DNA of 64,000 nucleotides from an uncultured Alphaproteobacteria bacterium (GTDB taxonomy: Bacteria; Pseudomonadota; Alphaproteobacteria; Rhodobacterales; Rhodobacteraceae): the NCBI GenBank assembly GCA_902524845.1, contig CABZEW010000004.1, positions 1 through 64,000 of the forward strand, given 5' to 3'. Each line of letters starts with the position of its first letter. Positions within the stretch are counted from its first letter, which is position 1. Shown piece by piece: positions 42,810 through 53,503 of this stretch. The position numbers and the translations under genes were made by a program. The notes under the pieces were generated by a model. The model was not told the DNA's origin, did no database searches, and saw only the letters and a list, made by a program, of their open reading frames with translations.

Positions 42810-44183
42810 ATGGGCGGCATACCACACGATAAATATGAACCAAAAAAAGGATTTGAAACTTGGTTAGACAGAAGACTACCCATCGGAAGACTTGTTTATG
42901 ACACATTGATGATCCCTACTCCAAAGAATTTAAATTGGATGTGGATTTGGGGTATAGTATTAACTTTTTGTCTTTTCCTTCAAATAATTACCGGAATTAT
43001 TCTAGTAATGCATTACACACCTCATGTAGATCATGCATTTGATAGTGTCGAACATATAATGCGTGATGTGAACGGAGGTTGGGCTATTAGATATATCCAT
43101 GCAAATGGCGCTTCTTTGTTTTTTATCGCAGTATATATGCATATTTTTAGGGGTCTGTATTATGGATCCTACAAAGAGCCTCGCGAGATAACTTGGATAA
43201 TAGGCATGTTAATTTATTTGGCAATGATGGCTACTGCCTTCATGGGCTATGTGCTTCCTTGGGGCCAAATGTCTTTCTGGGGGGCGACTGTCATAACAGG
43301 TCTTTTCGGAGCTGTTCCATTTGTGGGTGAATCTCTGCAAACTTGGTTGCTTGGAGGTCCGGCGGTAGATAATGCGACGCTTACTCGATTTTTCAGCCTT
43401 CATTATTTGCTACCATTTGTTATATTAGGGTTAGTTGTAACACACATTTGGGCTTTTCATACCACTGGGAATAATAATCCAACAGGCGTAGAAGTTAGGC
43501 GTACTTCACAAGAAGATGCAGAAAAAGATACGCTGCCGTTTTTTCCTTATTTTGTTATCAAAGATCTCGTAGCGCTAGCGATCATCTTGGCTATATTCGC
43601 CGCTATTGTAGGCTTTATTCCGAATTATCTGGGACACCCAGATAACTATATCGAAGCCGATCCTCTGGTAACACCTGCCCACATTGTACCAGAATGGTAT
43701 TTTTTACCGTTCTATGCAATTCTTCGTGCTTTCACCGCCGATGTATGGGTTGTTCAATTTGCCTCTTTTGTCTCAGGCGGAATAATCGATGCGAAGTTTT
43801 TCGGTGTGCTTGCCATGTTTGGTGCTATTGCAGTAATGGCACTCGCGCCGTGGCTTGACACATCTTCGGTTCGTTCAGGAAGATACAGACCACAATTTAA
43901 GTGGTGGTTTGCTTTATTAGTTTTAGACTTTTTTGTTCTCACTTGGGTTGGAGCAAAACCGGCTGAACAGCCCTATTCCACAATATCACTTATCGGTTCT
44001 ACATACTGGTTTGCCTACTTTTTAGTCATACTTCCACTGTTGGGAATAACTGAGACCCCAAATGAGACACCAAAAACAATCGAAGAAGATTGGAATAAAA
44101 AAGTTAGGGAAAGTGAAGTGAAGGAAAGCTCGTCCAAAGGAGGCGTGCCGTCTAACGGAGGAATATATGAACCTGCAGAGTAA
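42810..44183 (+). CDS. petB: Cytochrome b of the bc1 complex
   Basis: 457 residues with eight membrane helices. Heme-ligand histidines lie in helices B and D ([22 protein letters not shown] in part; [24 protein letters not shown] in part). The quinol-site motif [10 protein letters not shown] near residue 291 is present. It is the length of a normal cytochrome b (not a fused b/c1). Its end overlaps petC by 17 bases. Confidence 0.95.
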   Translation: MGGIPHDKYEPKKGFETWLDRRLPIGRLVYDTLMIPTPKNLNWMWIWGIVLTFCLFLQIITGIILVMHYTPHVDHAFDSVEHIMRDVNGGWAIRYIHANGASLFFIAVYMHIFRGLYYGSYKEPREITWIIGMLIYLAMMATAFMGYVLPWGQMSFWGATVITGLFGAVPFVGESLQTWLLGGPAVDNATLTRFFSLHYLLPFVILGLVVTHIWAFHTTGNNNPTGVEVRRTSQEDAEKDTLPFFPYFVIKDLVALAIILAIFAAIVGFIPNYLGHPDNYIEADPLVTPAHIVPEWYFLPFYAILRAFTADVWVVQFASFVSGGIIDAKFFGVLAMFGAIAVMALAPWLDTSSVRSGRYRPQFKWWFALLVLDFFVLTWVGAKPAEQPYSTISLIGSTYWFAYFLVILPLLGITETPNETPKTIEEDWNKKVRESEVKESSSKGGVPSNGGIYEPAE

Positions 44184-44925
44184 GACTTTTTTGAAAGCTG
44201 CTATTTGCAATTTTGTTTTTATTATCCAGCTTATTTTTATAAATCAAGCGAATTCAGCTGGACCGGTCGGAAAGATCGACGATGTCGACTTTTCATTTGA
44301 GGGAGTTTTTGGAACATATGATAAAAAACAATTGCAACGTGGGCTACAAGTTTTTACCGAGGTGTGCGCTGGTTGTCATGGACTGAAACACGTAGCTTAC
44401 CGTAACCTTGGTGATAAAGGAGGACCTGAGTTACCTCCAGAGCAGGTAAAAGCGTATGCCGCTCAGTTCGACGTCTATGACCCTGACATTGACGACGATA
44501 GAAGTGCAGTGCCGTCTGATTATTTCAGTGGATCTATGGTAGAAAATGCTCCCAATCTGAGCCTAATGGCGAAAGCTCGGGTGGGTGGTGCGGAATATAT
44601 AGTGTCTCTTTTGAAAAGTTACAGCGAAGAGGAAAAGGAACAAGCAGGATCTGTCTTATATGGCAATAAGCTTTATCCAGGTGGATGGATAGCTATGGCT
44701 CAACCTCTTTGGGGTGATGATGTAGAATATATGGATGGGACAGAGGCTACCCTGGAACAAGAGGCCGAAGATGTGGCGGCATTTTTGATGTGGGCAGCAG
44801 AACCGAAGTTAAACGTGAGAAAAGAAACAGGTTTCAGAGCAGTGTTGCTCCTACTACTTCTTTCTGTATTGCTTTACTTTACTAATAAAAAGCTTTGGGC
44901 GCCATTTAAAAACAAAAAAGTATAA
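44167..44925 (+). CDS. petC: Cytochrome c1
   Basis: 252 residues. Signal peptide at 1-30, heme motif [15 protein letters not shown] near residue 67, axial Met region [12 protein letters not shown] near residue 176, and a C-terminal membrane anchor ([14 protein letters not shown]). It receives electrons from the Rieske protein. Last gene of the bc1 operon. Confidence 0.94.
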   Translation: MNLQSKTFLKAAICNFVFIIQLIFINQANSAGPVGKIDDVDFSFEGVFGTYDKKQLQRGLQVFTEVCAGCHGLKHVAYRNLGDKGGPELPPEQVKAYAAQFDVYDPDIDDDRSAVPSDYFSGSMVENAPNLSLMAKARVGGAEYIVSLLKSYSEEEKEQAGSVLYGNKLYPGGWIAMAQPLWGDDVEYMDGTEATLEQEAEDVAAFLMWAAEPKLNVRKETGFRAVLLLLLLSVLLYFTNKKLWAPFKNKKV

Positions 44926-45004
44926 TTTAGTAGGTAGAAGCCCTTTTTCATTTATTATAGATGTACTGAAGGACATCCAGTCATAAATAGAAAGAATGTT
45001 TTAA

Positions 45005-46105
45005 ATGTCGATTAATTCGTTTGGCCACTTGTTTAGAGTAACGACCTGGGGAGAAAGTCATGGGAACGCCATTGGTGCTACTGTTGACGGATGCCCTCCC
45101 GGAATAAAATTAAGTGAAACTGATATCCAACCTTGGTTAGATAGACGAAAGCCAGGCCTTAATAAATACACTACTCAGAGAAAGGAATTGGATAGAGTAA
45201 GGATACTTTCTGGAACATTTGAGGGATTAACAACAGGGACTCCAATTCAACTATTCATTGAAAATCAGGATCATAGATCAAAAGATTATAGTGATATTGA
45301 AAATACTTTCAGGCCTGGGCACGCTGATCTTACATATCATCTTAAATATGGGATTAGGGACTATAGAGGAGGTGGCAGATCGTCTGCGAGAGAAACAGCA
45401 TCAAGAGTAGCAGCAGGAGGGGTCGCTAGAAAAATTTTGGCAGATATAGCTCCAGATATACAGATTAATGGTTATCTGGTCCGCATTGGCAAAATGGGAA
45501 TTGATAGAAAAAATTTTTCTGCGGCTTCAATTCAAGAAAATGACTTTTGGTGTCCTGATAAGGCAATGGTCCCAAATTGGGAAAGATATGTAAAAGAATT
45601 AAGAAAGAACGGTAATTCTGCTGGCGCAACGGTCGAGATAATTGCCGAGGGCGTGCCGGCAGGACTAGGCGCACCTATATATGCGAAGATGGATGCGGAT
45701 CTCGCTAGTAGTTTGATGTCTATAAATGCAGTTAAAGGTGTTGAAATAGGCATAGGCATGCAAGCTGCGGAGATCGAGGGAATAGAAAATGCTGATGAAA
45801 TTTTTTTAGAGGAAGATAAAATATCTTTCACATCCAATAATGCAGGAGGAGTTTTAGGCGGGATAACCTCTGGTCAAGATATCATAACAAGATTTGCCGT
45901 TAAACCGACATCATCAATCTTGAGCGAGAGAAAATCCATCTCTAAAATGGGATCAGCAACTATGGTTTCAACAAAGGGAAGGCATGATCCTTGTGTAGGA
46001 ATACGAGCCGTTCCAGTTGGAGAAGCTATGGTAGCGTGCGTTATTTTGGATCATTTTTTACTTCACAGGGGGCAGGTAGGACAAAGATCTGGAAAAATCG
46101 GTTAA
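45005..46105 (+). CDS. aroC: Chorismate synthase
   Basis: 366 residues. [20 protein letters not shown] at the N-terminus, [20 protein letters not shown] near residue 118 and the C-terminal [18 protein letters not shown] are the three family signatures. It makes chorismate from EPSP with FMN. Single gene downstream of petABC, convergent with tlyA. Confidence 0.95.
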   Translation: MSINSFGHLFRVTTWGESHGNAIGATVDGCPPGIKLSETDIQPWLDRRKPGLNKYTTQRKELDRVRILSGTFEGLTTGTPIQLFIENQDHRSKDYSDIENTFRPGHADLTYHLKYGIRDYRGGGRSSARETASRVAAGGVARKILADIAPDIQINGYLVRIGKMGIDRKNFSAASIQENDFWCPDKAMVPNWERYVKELRKNGNSAGATVEIIAEGVPAGLGAPIYAKMDADLASSLMSINAVKGVEIGIGMQAAEIEGIENADEIFLEEDKISFTSNNAGGVLGGITSGQDIITRFAVKPTSSILSERKSISKMGSATMVSTKGRHDPCVGIRAVPVGEAMVACVILDHFLLHRGQVGQRSGKIG

Positions 46106-46109
46106 ATGC

Positions 46110-46835
46110 TTATCGTCTTATAAGATGAATAAAAATTTCCTGGTTTCCTCTTTTTCCCTTTATACATGCCTCTTTGCTCTGAACAAAATATAAACTTGAA
46201 TAATCTAAAGTATTCAAAAAATTACTCAGCATTTTTTGTACGTCAGTTTCCTTCTTAACCAAGCCATTTTTTGAAATATTTTTTTTTCCTGCTTCGAATT
46301 GGGGTTTATATAACACGACAATATGTCCCCCTTTTTTTGCAGTTACTTCAATATCTTTAATTACTTTCTTTATTGAGATAAATGCAACATCTACAACAAC
46401 CAAGTCAAAAAAATCTACAAATTTTGATGATATATCCCTAATGTCAGTTTGTTCTAGTATAGAAATACTAGGCACATTTCTCAGACTCGCATGGAGCTGA
46501 TTTGTTCCGACATCAACTGCTACAATTTTTGTTGCTCCCTCTTGTAACAAAACCTGGGTAAATCCTCCAGTGGACGATCCAACATCCAAAGCAATTTTTT
46601 TCTCCACATCAATGTCAAAGCTTTTTAGTGCATCGAATAATTTTTTTCCACCCCGACTTACCCATTGTCGTTTTTTAACAATAGAAACTCTTGCTCCTTT
46701 TTGTATGTCTTTTGCAGGCTTATTGCAAATCTCTTGATTAAGTGAAACTGATCCTTCCTTTATTAGTTCCCGTGCCATGTTTCTTGACGCAGCCAAACCT
46801 AATTCCACAATATATTGATCCAGTCTCATTTTCAT
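46110..46835 (-). CDS. tlyA: TlyA-family S4-domain rRNA methyltransferase
   Basis: 241 residues. An N-terminal S4 RNA-binding domain (MRLDQYIVELGLAASRNMAR) and an FtsJ-like domain with SAM motif ALDVGSSTGGFTQVLLQ near residue 80, LVVVDVAFISIKKV and VVLYKPQFEAGK. TlyA 2'-O-methylates rRNA; older annotation calls it hemolysin A. Single gene. Confidence 0.9.
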   Translation of the reverse strand: MKMRLDQYIVELGLAASRNMARELIKEGSVSLNQEICNKPAKDIQKGARVSIVKKRQWVSRGGKKLFDALKSFDIDVEKKIALDVGSSTGGFTQVLLQEGATKIVAVDVGTNQLHASLRNVPSISILEQTDIRDISSKFVDFFDLVVVDVAFISIKKVIKDIEVTAKKGGHIVVLYKPQFEAGKKNISKNGLVKKETDVQKMLSNFLNTLDYSSLYFVQSKEACIKGKRGNQEIFIHLIRR

Positions 46836-46908
46836 TTATCTTAAAGAAATTCGTATGCTATCCTCAAAATAGCATTATCTTTTGAAGAATTAAGAAAATA
46901 TTAGGAAA

Positions 46909-47802
46909 ATGATGGTAGGACAGCAGCAAAAAGATCAAGCAGAGAAATGGTTCAAGGATTTAAGGGATAGGATTTGTAAGGAATTTGAAACATTAGAAAC
47001 CGATCACTTAAAGTTATTTCCTATCAATGATATGGCTCCCAAGAGATTTGAAAAAAAAAGTAGCACAAGAGAAACTGGAGACAAAAGAGATGGCGGTGGT
47101 GGCGTCATGGCCACGCTTAAAGGTGGTCGAATATTTGAGAAGGTAGGTGTTAATGTATCCGCTGTGTATGGAGACCTAGCCCCAGAAGCACAAAAGAGTA
47201 TTACAGCAAGAAAATCTATCCCAGAGTTAAAAGATGATCCAAGATTCTGGGCCTCTGGTATTAGCCTTGTAGCCCATATGAGAAACCCACTCACGCCTGC
47301 AATACACTTGAACACCAGGATGTTTTGGACACCTCATGCATGGTGGTTTGGAGGAGGTACTGACTTAAATCCATCGATAGAAAATGACGAAGACACTACT
47401 TTCTTTCATCAAACACTTAAGAAAAAATGTGATGACCATAATCAAAATTACTATGAAAAATTTAAGAGCTGGGCTGATGAATATTTCTTTATTCCGCATA
47501 GAAAAGTTGCTAGAGGGGTAGGTGGAATATTCTTTGATGACCTATGCACAGGTAACTGGGAGAAAGATTTTTCTTTCACTAAGGATGTTGGTGAAGCATT
47601 TCTCGAGGCTTATATACCCATAGTTAAAAAACATTATTCTAAAGACTGGACACCAGAGCATAAAAAAATTCAGGAACAAAAGAGAGGGCTTTATGCTGAA
47701 TTTAACTTGGTTTATGACAGGGGTACTAAGTTTGGTTTGCAGACAGGGCACAATATAGATGCAGTATTAATGAGCTTACCTCCAACTGCTGAGTGGTTTT
47801 AA
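46909..47802 (+). CDS. hemF: Oxygen-dependent coproporphyrinogen III oxidase
   Basis: 297 residues. LKGGRIFEKVGVNVSAVYG near residue 65, RMFWTPHAWWFGGGTDLNP near residue 142 and RGVGGIFFDDL near residue 203 are HemF signatures. It needs O2 to form protoporphyrinogen IX, matching an aerobic life. Overlaps the convergent cca gene by 4 bases. Confidence 0.95.
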   Translation: MMVGQQQKDQAEKWFKDLRDRICKEFETLETDHLKLFPINDMAPKRFEKKSSTRETGDKRDGGGGVMATLKGGRIFEKVGVNVSAVYGDLAPEAQKSITARKSIPELKDDPRFWASGISLVAHMRNPLTPAIHLNTRMFWTPHAWWFGGGTDLNPSIENDEDTTFFHQTLKKKCDDHNQNYYEKFKSWADEYFFIPHRKVARGVGGIFFDDLCTGNWEKDFSFTKDVGEAFLEAYIPIVKKHYSKDWTPEHKKIQEQKRGLYAEFNLVYDRGTKFGLQTGHNIDAVLMSLPPTAEWF

Positions 47803-48959
47803 TTAATCAAACCTAATAATTTTCCTTTAGATGCCTTAAACCCAGATTTAATCCAGAAAGACTCCATTAATTTTATTTTTTCTTTTGTAATATTTAGATT
47901 TTTTGAAAAAGAATGAACGTCTGAAAATTTTATTGGAAAGACTTTGTTAGATGCTTTTTTAATTTTCTCAATATCTTTGGCCTTCACAGTAGATCTGTCT
48001 TTAATTGCTCTGATTACCAGAAGGTCTAGGCTAGGTTTTTCACCCACTTTGTACCCTAAGTAATCAGGGTTGTGATCGAAATTCATTAAATCATTCAACA
48101 GGTTAAAATATTTTTTTTCTTTTTTAGACATCAGGGGAATTTGGGGGTGGATTTGGAGAGCTAGTACCCTTCTAACCAAACACGGGGTCAAATTATATCT
48201 ACTCTCTAACTTTTCTAATTTTAGATTTGATACTTCGGAATAAGTTCCCAAAACTTTTTCATAGAGTTTCACTTTATCCATAAGCTTCAAAGCAAATGAA
48301 GGGAAAGCGGAAAGGAGTATTTTTCTAATCTCTGCAGCCACCCTTTCATTACTTAAGTCATTTATACGATCTATATGCTTTTCGATAATCGGTAAATATT
48401 TTGGATTTATATTTTTGTATTTTAAACCTAAAACCGCGACAAAACGAAAAAACCTCAAGATTCTAAGGTGATCTTCAATTATTCTGGCTTCTGGATCACC
48501 AATAAATTTTAATTCTTTATTGTTTAAATCTTCTAAATTTCCTAGTGGATCAATTATCTCACCGTTGAAGGAGCAATAAAAAGCGTTAATTGTAAAATCG
48601 CGTCGCTTTGCATCCTCTTCAATATTTTCAATAAGCTCTACATCTGCTGTCCTACCAAAAGTTCGAATGTCTTTCCTAAATGAGGTAATTTGGAGGCTTC
48701 TTTTTTGAATGCTTACTGTTAGGCAGTTATACCTGATTGCTCTATCATCGCAATCTATTTTGTTTTTCTTAAAAATTTTTATCAATTGGTCAACACTCAG
48801 CGCAGTTGTTAGATCAATGTCTATAAAATTTTTATGCTTGAGCAAAAAGTCTCTGACCGCTCCTCCAACGATGTAGCATTCCTTACCAGAAGATCTGATT
48901 AGGCCCATTAGCTCTTTTATTTCCGAACCGAAAAGCTTCGCTATATTAATTTTTTCCAT
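47799..48959 (-). CDS. cca: CCA tRNA nucleotidyltransferase
   Basis: 386 residues. GGAVRDFLLKHKNFIDIDLT near residue 31 is the polymerase active site with its acidic pair, KRRDFTINAFYC near residue 118 and DHLRILRFFRFVA near residue 163 follow. It adds or repairs the tRNA 3' CCA. It follows a NUDIX gene by 9 bases in the operon hslO-NUDIX-cca. Confidence 0.93.
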   Translation of the reverse strand: MEKINIAKLFGSEIKELMGLIRSSGKECYIVGGAVRDFLLKHKNFIDIDLTTALSVDQLIKIFKKNKIDCDDRAIRYNCLTVSIQKRSLQITSFRKDIRTFGRTADVELIENIEEDAKRRDFTINAFYCSFNGEIIDPLGNLEDLNNKELKFIGDPEARIIEDHLRILRFFRFVAVLGLKYKNINPKYLPIIEKHIDRINDLSNERVAAEIRKILLSAFPSFALKLMDKVKLYEKVLGTYSEVSNLKLEKLESRYNLTPCLVRRVLALQIHPQIPLMSKKEKKYFNLLNDLMNFDHNPDYLGYKVGEKPSLDLLVIRAIKDRSTVKAKDIEKIKKASNKVFPIKFSDVHSFSKNLNITKEKIKLMESFWIKSGFKASKGKLLGLIN

Positions 48960-48968
48960 TTGAGGGTT

Positions 48969-49604
48969 CTACCTCGAAAATTTTTCTGAGAAATTGTAGA
49001 GAATTCGTGCTGTTGCTCCCCAAATATAGTATGGCCCATACGGAACAGCCAAATATGATCTTTTTTCTCCATTCCAAGTAACAGAGTGCTTCGAATAACT
49101 TTTCCCATTAAGCAAAAACTCAAGCGGCACTTTAAATACTTCAGACACTTCCGCTGCGCTATTTATCTGAATTTCATATCCATTTACAACTCCAATAAAC
49201 GGATACACCCTGAAACCGGTCACTGTTTCATGTGAAGGTAAGGACCCCCATAAACATACATTTTTTGAACTTAAACCGATCTCCTCAAAGGCTTCTCTTA
49301 GAGCTGTTGCATAGAGGGTTTTATCTTCATCCTCAAACTTGCCTCCGGGAAAAGAAATTTGTCCAGAGTGCTTTTTCATATTCATTGAGCGACGAGTAAG
49401 GATTACTTGCCACATGGAATCTTCATATTGTAAAGGGACAAGGACAGAAGCCGGGTGAAAGCTTATTTTTGTGCTACTTTGATTAAGGTCTAGGTCAAAA
49501 GTAGTATCCACTTTTCTCAAAAAATTATCATGATAGTCAGTGGGGTGAATAACACTTATTATTTTTTTACTCACCTCTTCTTTTTTTGAAAAATTAACCT
49601 TCAT
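48969..49604 (-). CDS. NUDIX hydrolase, CoA-pyrophosphatase type
   Basis: 211 residues from the ATG at 49604, which overlaps the end of hslO by 11 bases; longer starts run through hslO. The UPF0035-like LTRRSMNMKKHSGQISFPGG near residue 70, and the NUDIX box with GGKFE and LREAFEEIGL are present, matching the NudL/CoA diphosphatase group. It hydrolyses CoA or its derivatives. Co-transcribed with hslO and cca, an alphaproteobacterial arrangement. Confidence 0.88.
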   Translation of the reverse strand: MKVNFSKKEEVSKKIISVIHPTDYHDNFLRKVDTTFDLDLNQSSTKISFHPASVLVPLQYEDSMWQVILTRRSMNMKKHSGQISFPGGKFEDEDKTLYATALREAFEEIGLSSKNVCLWGSLPSHETVTGFRVYPFIGVVNGYEIQINSAAEVSEVFKVPLEFLLNGKSYSKHSVTWNGEKRSYLAVPYGPYYIWGATARILYNFSEKFSR

Positions 49605-50490
49605 GGTAATCAAGTATTTCTTGAAGAAAAAACTGAAATTTTTTACTACAGAACTGACAGTTTGCATCAATTTTTTTATGGTCATCACACATTTGTTCCA
49701 ACTGCTCTTTTGGATATTTAGCAAGAGTGTAAAGGAGTGTCTTTCGTTTGCAAGAGCATCCAAATTTTAGTTTGGTCTCTTTAAATACAGTTAAGTTTCT
49801 GGTTTGAAAAATATTGTATAGAAACCTATATTGATCAAACTCTGCACTAGTTGAATAATATTTCGTTTGTTTAATTATTCTTTCCTTTAATGCGCCCCAG
49901 CTTTGAGCATCAATAAATTCATTACCATTATTTGCGGGTAATGCTTGTAACATAAATCCGGAAGCACTCCAGCTTTTTCCATTTTTTGCACTATGTTTTT
50001 TGGCAATGTTTATGTCAAAAAAAGTTTTAATTTGCTCTGATTGAAAAAAATAATTTTCGGCAGACTTACTTAAACTGCCTTCGACAATCGGAGTGATGCC
50101 TTGATATGGCTCCATTTTTTTTCCTTGATCGATAGTAATTGCAAATAAGCCTGAAACGAGGTTAAAGTGCGTAGCATTTTTCTCGTAATCTGCGTATGCT
50201 CTTATGCATGCAGGCTTTCCTTCCTCATTTGGCGCATAATAATCTGTTGCTAGTAATTTGATAGATCCATTACCTCTTACCTGTAAAGACAGTCTCCATC
50301 TTATTTTAATCATCTCTCCTATTAATACAGTCAAGAGTAGTGCTTCAATTAAGAGTGTACAAACTTCATGAGGAAAATGATGATTTTTTAAAGTATCAGT
50401 GGCAGATTTCTCTACGCGCGCAAAACGTCCTCTAAGGTTATTATCATCTATCTGAAAAGGTAAAATTGAATCTAGAAACTTATTTTCCAT
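49594..50490 (-). CDS. hslO: Redox-regulated chaperone Hsp33
   Basis: 298 residues. The zinc/redox switch at the C-terminus has CSCKRK near residue 247 and CQFCSKKF near residue 282 (CxC and CxxC). The N-terminal fold matches HslO, including FALSG-like substrate-region strands (LVSGLFAITIDQG). It holds unfolding proteins under oxidative stress. First gene of the hslO-NUDIX-cca operon. Confidence 0.92.
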   Translation of the reverse strand: MENKFLDSILPFQIDDNNLRGRFARVEKSATDTLKNHHFPHEVCTLLIEALLLTVLIGEMIKIRWRLSLQVRGNGSIKLLATDYYAPNEEGKPACIRAYADYEKNATHFNLVSGLFAITIDQGKKMEPYQGITPIVEGSLSKSAENYFFQSEQIKTFFDINIAKKHSAKNGKSWSASGFMLQALPANNGNEFIDAQSWGALKERIIKQTKYYSTSAEFDQYRFLYNIFQTRNLTVFKETKLKFGCSCKRKTLLYTLAKYPKEQLEQMCDDHKKIDANCQFCSKKFQFFLQEILDYHEG

Positions 50491-50569
50491 TACTTTCTTT
50501 TTTATTTTGGTGTTTATTGATTTTTATTTAATATTAAATGCGAAAACAACAACAATTCGGAAGAAGTCT

Positions 50570-51007
50570 GTGAAGTTATTCGGTGAAAGAATTAATTGCA
50601 AGATAAGATATCAGGAGAGAGTAGGCGCTTATGGGATCATTTTTCATAAGGATAAATTACTTTTAACAGAACAGATAAATTCGGAGGATAACATTGAGAT
50701 TCAGTTACCTGGAGGAGGATGTAATAAGAATGAATCACTTATTCATGCCCTTTATCGAGAGGTTTTAGAAGAAACAGGTTGGGGCATTAAAGTGCTTAAA
50801 AAAGAGGGAGTATTCCAACGCTTTACGTTCATGCCCGAGTATAACATATGGGCCCATAAGGTTTGCCATATCTACAGATGTGCCGCAACAATGCAAAAAA
50901 CGAAACAACTAGAGAAAAATCATCGTTTTATAGTAATGAATAAAAAAAAAGCTTTGAAAACGCTTGTGGATACAGGGTTTAAATATTTCACTGCAAACGT
51001 ATATTGA
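50570..51007 (+). CDS. NUDIX hydrolase
   Basis: 145 residues from a GTG at 50570, chosen because GGAAGAAG stands just before it; a TTG at 50507 would add 21 residues. The box is LPGGGCNKNESLIHALYREV followed by LEETGW (GxxxxxE...REvxEETG). The N-terminal IRYQERVGAYGIIFHKDKLL is typical of small nucleotide-type NUDIX enzymes. The substrate is not determinable. Convergent with the transglycosylase gene, 1 base apart. Confidence 0.85.
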   Translation: MKLFGERINCKIRYQERVGAYGIIFHKDKLLLTEQINSEDNIEIQLPGGGCNKNESLIHALYREVLEETGWGIKVLKKEGVFQRFTFMPEYNIWAHKVCHIYRCAATMQKTKQLEKNHRFIVMNKKKALKTLVDTGFKYFTANVY

Positions 51008-51008
51008 T

Positions 51009-52211
51009 TCATTGAAGCTTGCTAAGAAGCTCGTTCGTTGGCCAACTGTCTGCTGATAGACCCAATTCTAGCTGGGCCAGTCTTACAGCTTGTCTAGTCT
51101 TTGCACCTAAAATACCGTCTACTTTTCCAACATCGTAACCGATTGATTTAAGTAGATTTTGTAATTTTATCATCGACTCAATATTTAAAATATCTGAGGG
51201 ATTTTTATGTACATACTTTTTTGCCCCCTCAAGCCTTTTCGCTAAGTGAGCCGCTGTCACAGTATAGATGAAGCTATCGTTCCATTTTAAATACACTTTA
51301 TAGTTTTTAAAAGCCAAAAATGCAGGACCTTTTTTTCCCTGTGGTAATAAAAGCGTTGAATAGAGCCTTTCATCCATTCTCAATTTCTCTTTTCTAAACT
51401 TTACCCCGACAGCTTTCCAATCTTTGAGAGATCTTTCCCTTCCAAATCCCGCTAGTTGCCAGTAAAAACCGTCAGGTAATATCACTTCCTCCAACCAAGG
51501 AGCACCTTTAACCCAACCCATATGATTTATCAAATTAGCAGCTGTTAAAATGGCATCCTCGGGTGTTTCCTTTAGAGAAATCTGACCGTCCTTATTACCA
51601 TCAATACCAAATTCTAATATATCCTTTGGCAACATCTGGACTTGCCCAATTTCTCCTGCCCAAGCTCCTGTCGTTTTATAATCGATATCACCACGGTCAA
51701 TCAATTGCATCGCAGCAATGAACTCGGGTTGGAAAATCTCAGGTCTTCTACAATCAAATGCCAGAGAAGCAAGAGCGTTAAGTGTATTGAAATCTCCTTG
51801 AACAGCTCCAAAATCAGTTTCCATAGCCCAGAAGGCTGTAATTACTTCTTTTGGAACTCCATATAAGGCAAAAGCTTTATCAAAAACAGCTTGGTGCTTT
51901 TTGAATTTTTTCTTCCCGTTCACGAGCCTATAATCATTTATTGCTCTTTTGGAGAAATCAAGAAAGCTCAGTTTGAAACTTCCTTGTTTTCTATCTAGCT
52001 CAATAATCTTTGGATTAAATTTTGTCTGTCGAATGATCTTTCTTAGTACTTCACTACTTACACCAAGTTCAGTTGCATGCTCTTCTGCCACTTTCAAAAA
52101 GACACTAAAATTTCCTCCACAATTTGTAAAAGTTTTACCTAATACAATTGATGGAAAAACTAAAATAAGAAAGAAAACAAAGTTTTTAAAAAACAATTTC
52201 ATGCGGTTCAA
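51009..52211 (-). CDS. Lytic murein transglycosylase, MltB type
   Basis: 400 residues. Signal peptide at 1-25, SLT-like catalytic domain with the catalytic Glu in FWAMETDFGAVQGDFNT near residue 125, and GEIGQVQMLPKDILEFG near residue 186. A peptidoglycan-binding domain ends the protein (LLKSIGYDVGKVDGILGAKT). It cleaves peptidoglycan in the periplasm. It is directly after dapB; the two may be co-transcribed. Confidence 0.9.
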   Translation of the reverse strand: MNRMKLFFKNFVFFLILVFPSIVLGKTFTNCGGNFSVFLKVAEEHATELGVSSEVLRKIIRQTKFNPKIIELDRKQGSFKLSFLDFSKRAINDYRLVNGKKKFKKHQAVFDKAFALYGVPKEVITAFWAMETDFGAVQGDFNTLNALASLAFDCRRPEIFQPEFIAAMQLIDRGDIDYKTTGAWAGEIGQVQMLPKDILEFGIDGNKDGQISLKETPEDAILTAANLINHMGWVKGAPWLEEVILPDGFYWQLAGFGRERSLKDWKAVGVKFRKEKLRMDERLYSTLLLPQGKKGPAFLAFKNYKVYLKWNDSFIYTVTAAHLAKRLEGAKKYVHKNPSDILNIESMIKLQNLLKSIGYDVGKVDGILGAKTRQAVRLAQLELGLSADSWPTNELLSKLQ

Positions 52212-53024
52212 CTAACTCAAGTTTAGAACATCTAGCATATCATAGAGTCCGGGCTTCTTTTCTTTTGACCACATAGCAGCTTTTAGTGCCCCGTTTACAA
52301 AAATATCCCTGGAAAACGCTTCATGCTTTATAGATATTCTTTCAGAGTCAGATGTAAAAGAGACTTCGTGCTCACCCACGACACCACCACCTCGGAGAGA
52401 AGCAAACCCTATAGCACCTTCATCTCGACTTCCAAATCTGCCCTCACGTACGGTCCCTCTTAAATCTGACAGACTTTTTCCTTTGCCCTTAGCTGCTGCT
52501 TCACCCAGCATTAAGGCAGTTCCAGACGGAGCATCGATTTTATTTCTGTGGTGCATTTCCAAAATCTCTATATCAAAGTCTAGGTCTAGAGAAGATGAAA
52601 TCTTTTCAACTAAACTGGTTAATATATTTATTCCTAAGCTCATATTTCCAGCCTTTACAACAACCACCTTTTCTGCATACCCATTAATCTTACTTGCTTG
52701 CATTGAGTCAAAACCAGTTGTTCCAATTACATGAGCCGTGTTGGTTTGTGCACAAATTTTTAGACACTCTAATGAGGTATCCGGTGTACTAAAATCAATG
52801 ACAGCATCAGCCGAGCTTAGAGCCACATTTAAATCATCAGTTACGATAACATTATTCTCTCTGCCTAGTAGCTTTTCCCCACAGTCTTGTCCTATCCAAT
52901 TGTGCCCCTTTTGCTCGACAACATAGTGTAAATCCATAGCGGCGGATTTACTGACTGACTTTATTATTTGAGATCCCATCCGCCCTGATGCTCCTAAAAC
53001 GCTTACCTTAAAATGATTTTTCAT
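52212..53024 (-). CDS. dapB: 4-hydroxy-tetrahydrodipicolinate reductase
   Basis: 270 residues from the ATG at 53024, chosen because GAGGA stands 7 bases before it; an upstream ATG would add 11 unusual residues. The NAD(P)-binding VSVLGASGRMGSQII at the N-terminus, and the substrate-site EMHHRNKIDAPSGTALMLG near residue 148, are definitive. Step in lysine/diaminopimelate synthesis. It lies divergent from rbfA. Confidence 0.94.
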   Translation of the reverse strand: MKNHFKVSVLGASGRMGSQIIKSVSKSAAMDLHYVVEQKGHNWIGQDCGEKLLGRENNVIVTDDLNVALSSADAVIDFSTPDTSLECLKICAQTNTAHVIGTTGFDSMQASKINGYAEKVVVVKAGNMSLGINILTSLVEKISSSLDLDFDIEILEMHHRNKIDAPSGTALMLGEAAAKGKGKSLSDLRGTVREGRFGSRDEGAIGFASLRGGGVVGEHEVSFTSDSERISIKHEAFSRDIFVNGALKAAMWSKEKKPGLYDMLDVLNLS

Positions 53025-53109
53025 TTTTTTCCTCAACAAACAATTGAATAATCTCAAATTTAATTTTAGTAATTAGTATAGACCAATCGTCGTACTGGAT
53101 GAAGTTAAT

Positions 53110-53496
53110 ATGCAAAAGAGAAAAAATAAAGGTAAGTTTGGAGACGAGGCTTCTCAAAGACAACTGAGAGTTTCAGAGCTAATAAAGAGAAATATCTCCA
53201 AAATACTATTTGACTCGAATTTTTATGATCATAATAGAAAAAACTATTCAGCATCCGTAAGTGAGGTGCGTTGCTCTGCCGATCTTAAGATCGCAACGGT
53301 ATATGTTCTTCCTTTCAATAAAATAGAGCCACAAGAGCTAACTTCTTTTTTAGGTAAAAACAAAAATGCCATCAGGCATGCTCTTGGAAAAGAGTTGTCT
53401 TTAAAATATTTACCCGACTTAAGGTTTAAAGAAGATACGCTTTTCAAACAGATAGAAAAAACCAACCAGATATTTAGAGCTCTTGAAAAAGATTAG
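53110..53496 (+). CDS. rbfA: Ribosome-binding factor A
   Basis: 128 residues. RQLRVSELIKRNISKILF near the N-terminus, VSEVRCSADLKIATVYVLP in the KH-like core and LPDLRFKEDTLF near the C-terminus match RbfA, which matures the 30S subunit. First gene of rbfA-truB-rpsO-pnp. infB, often upstream elsewhere, is not here. Confidence 0.92.
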   Translation: MQKRKNKGKFGDEASQRQLRVSELIKRNISKILFDSNFYDHNRKNYSASVSEVRCSADLKIATVYVLPFNKIEPQELTSFLGKNKNAIRHALGKELSLKYLPDLRFKEDTLFKQIEKTNQIFRALEKD

Positions 53497-53503
53497 ATAG
53501 GCA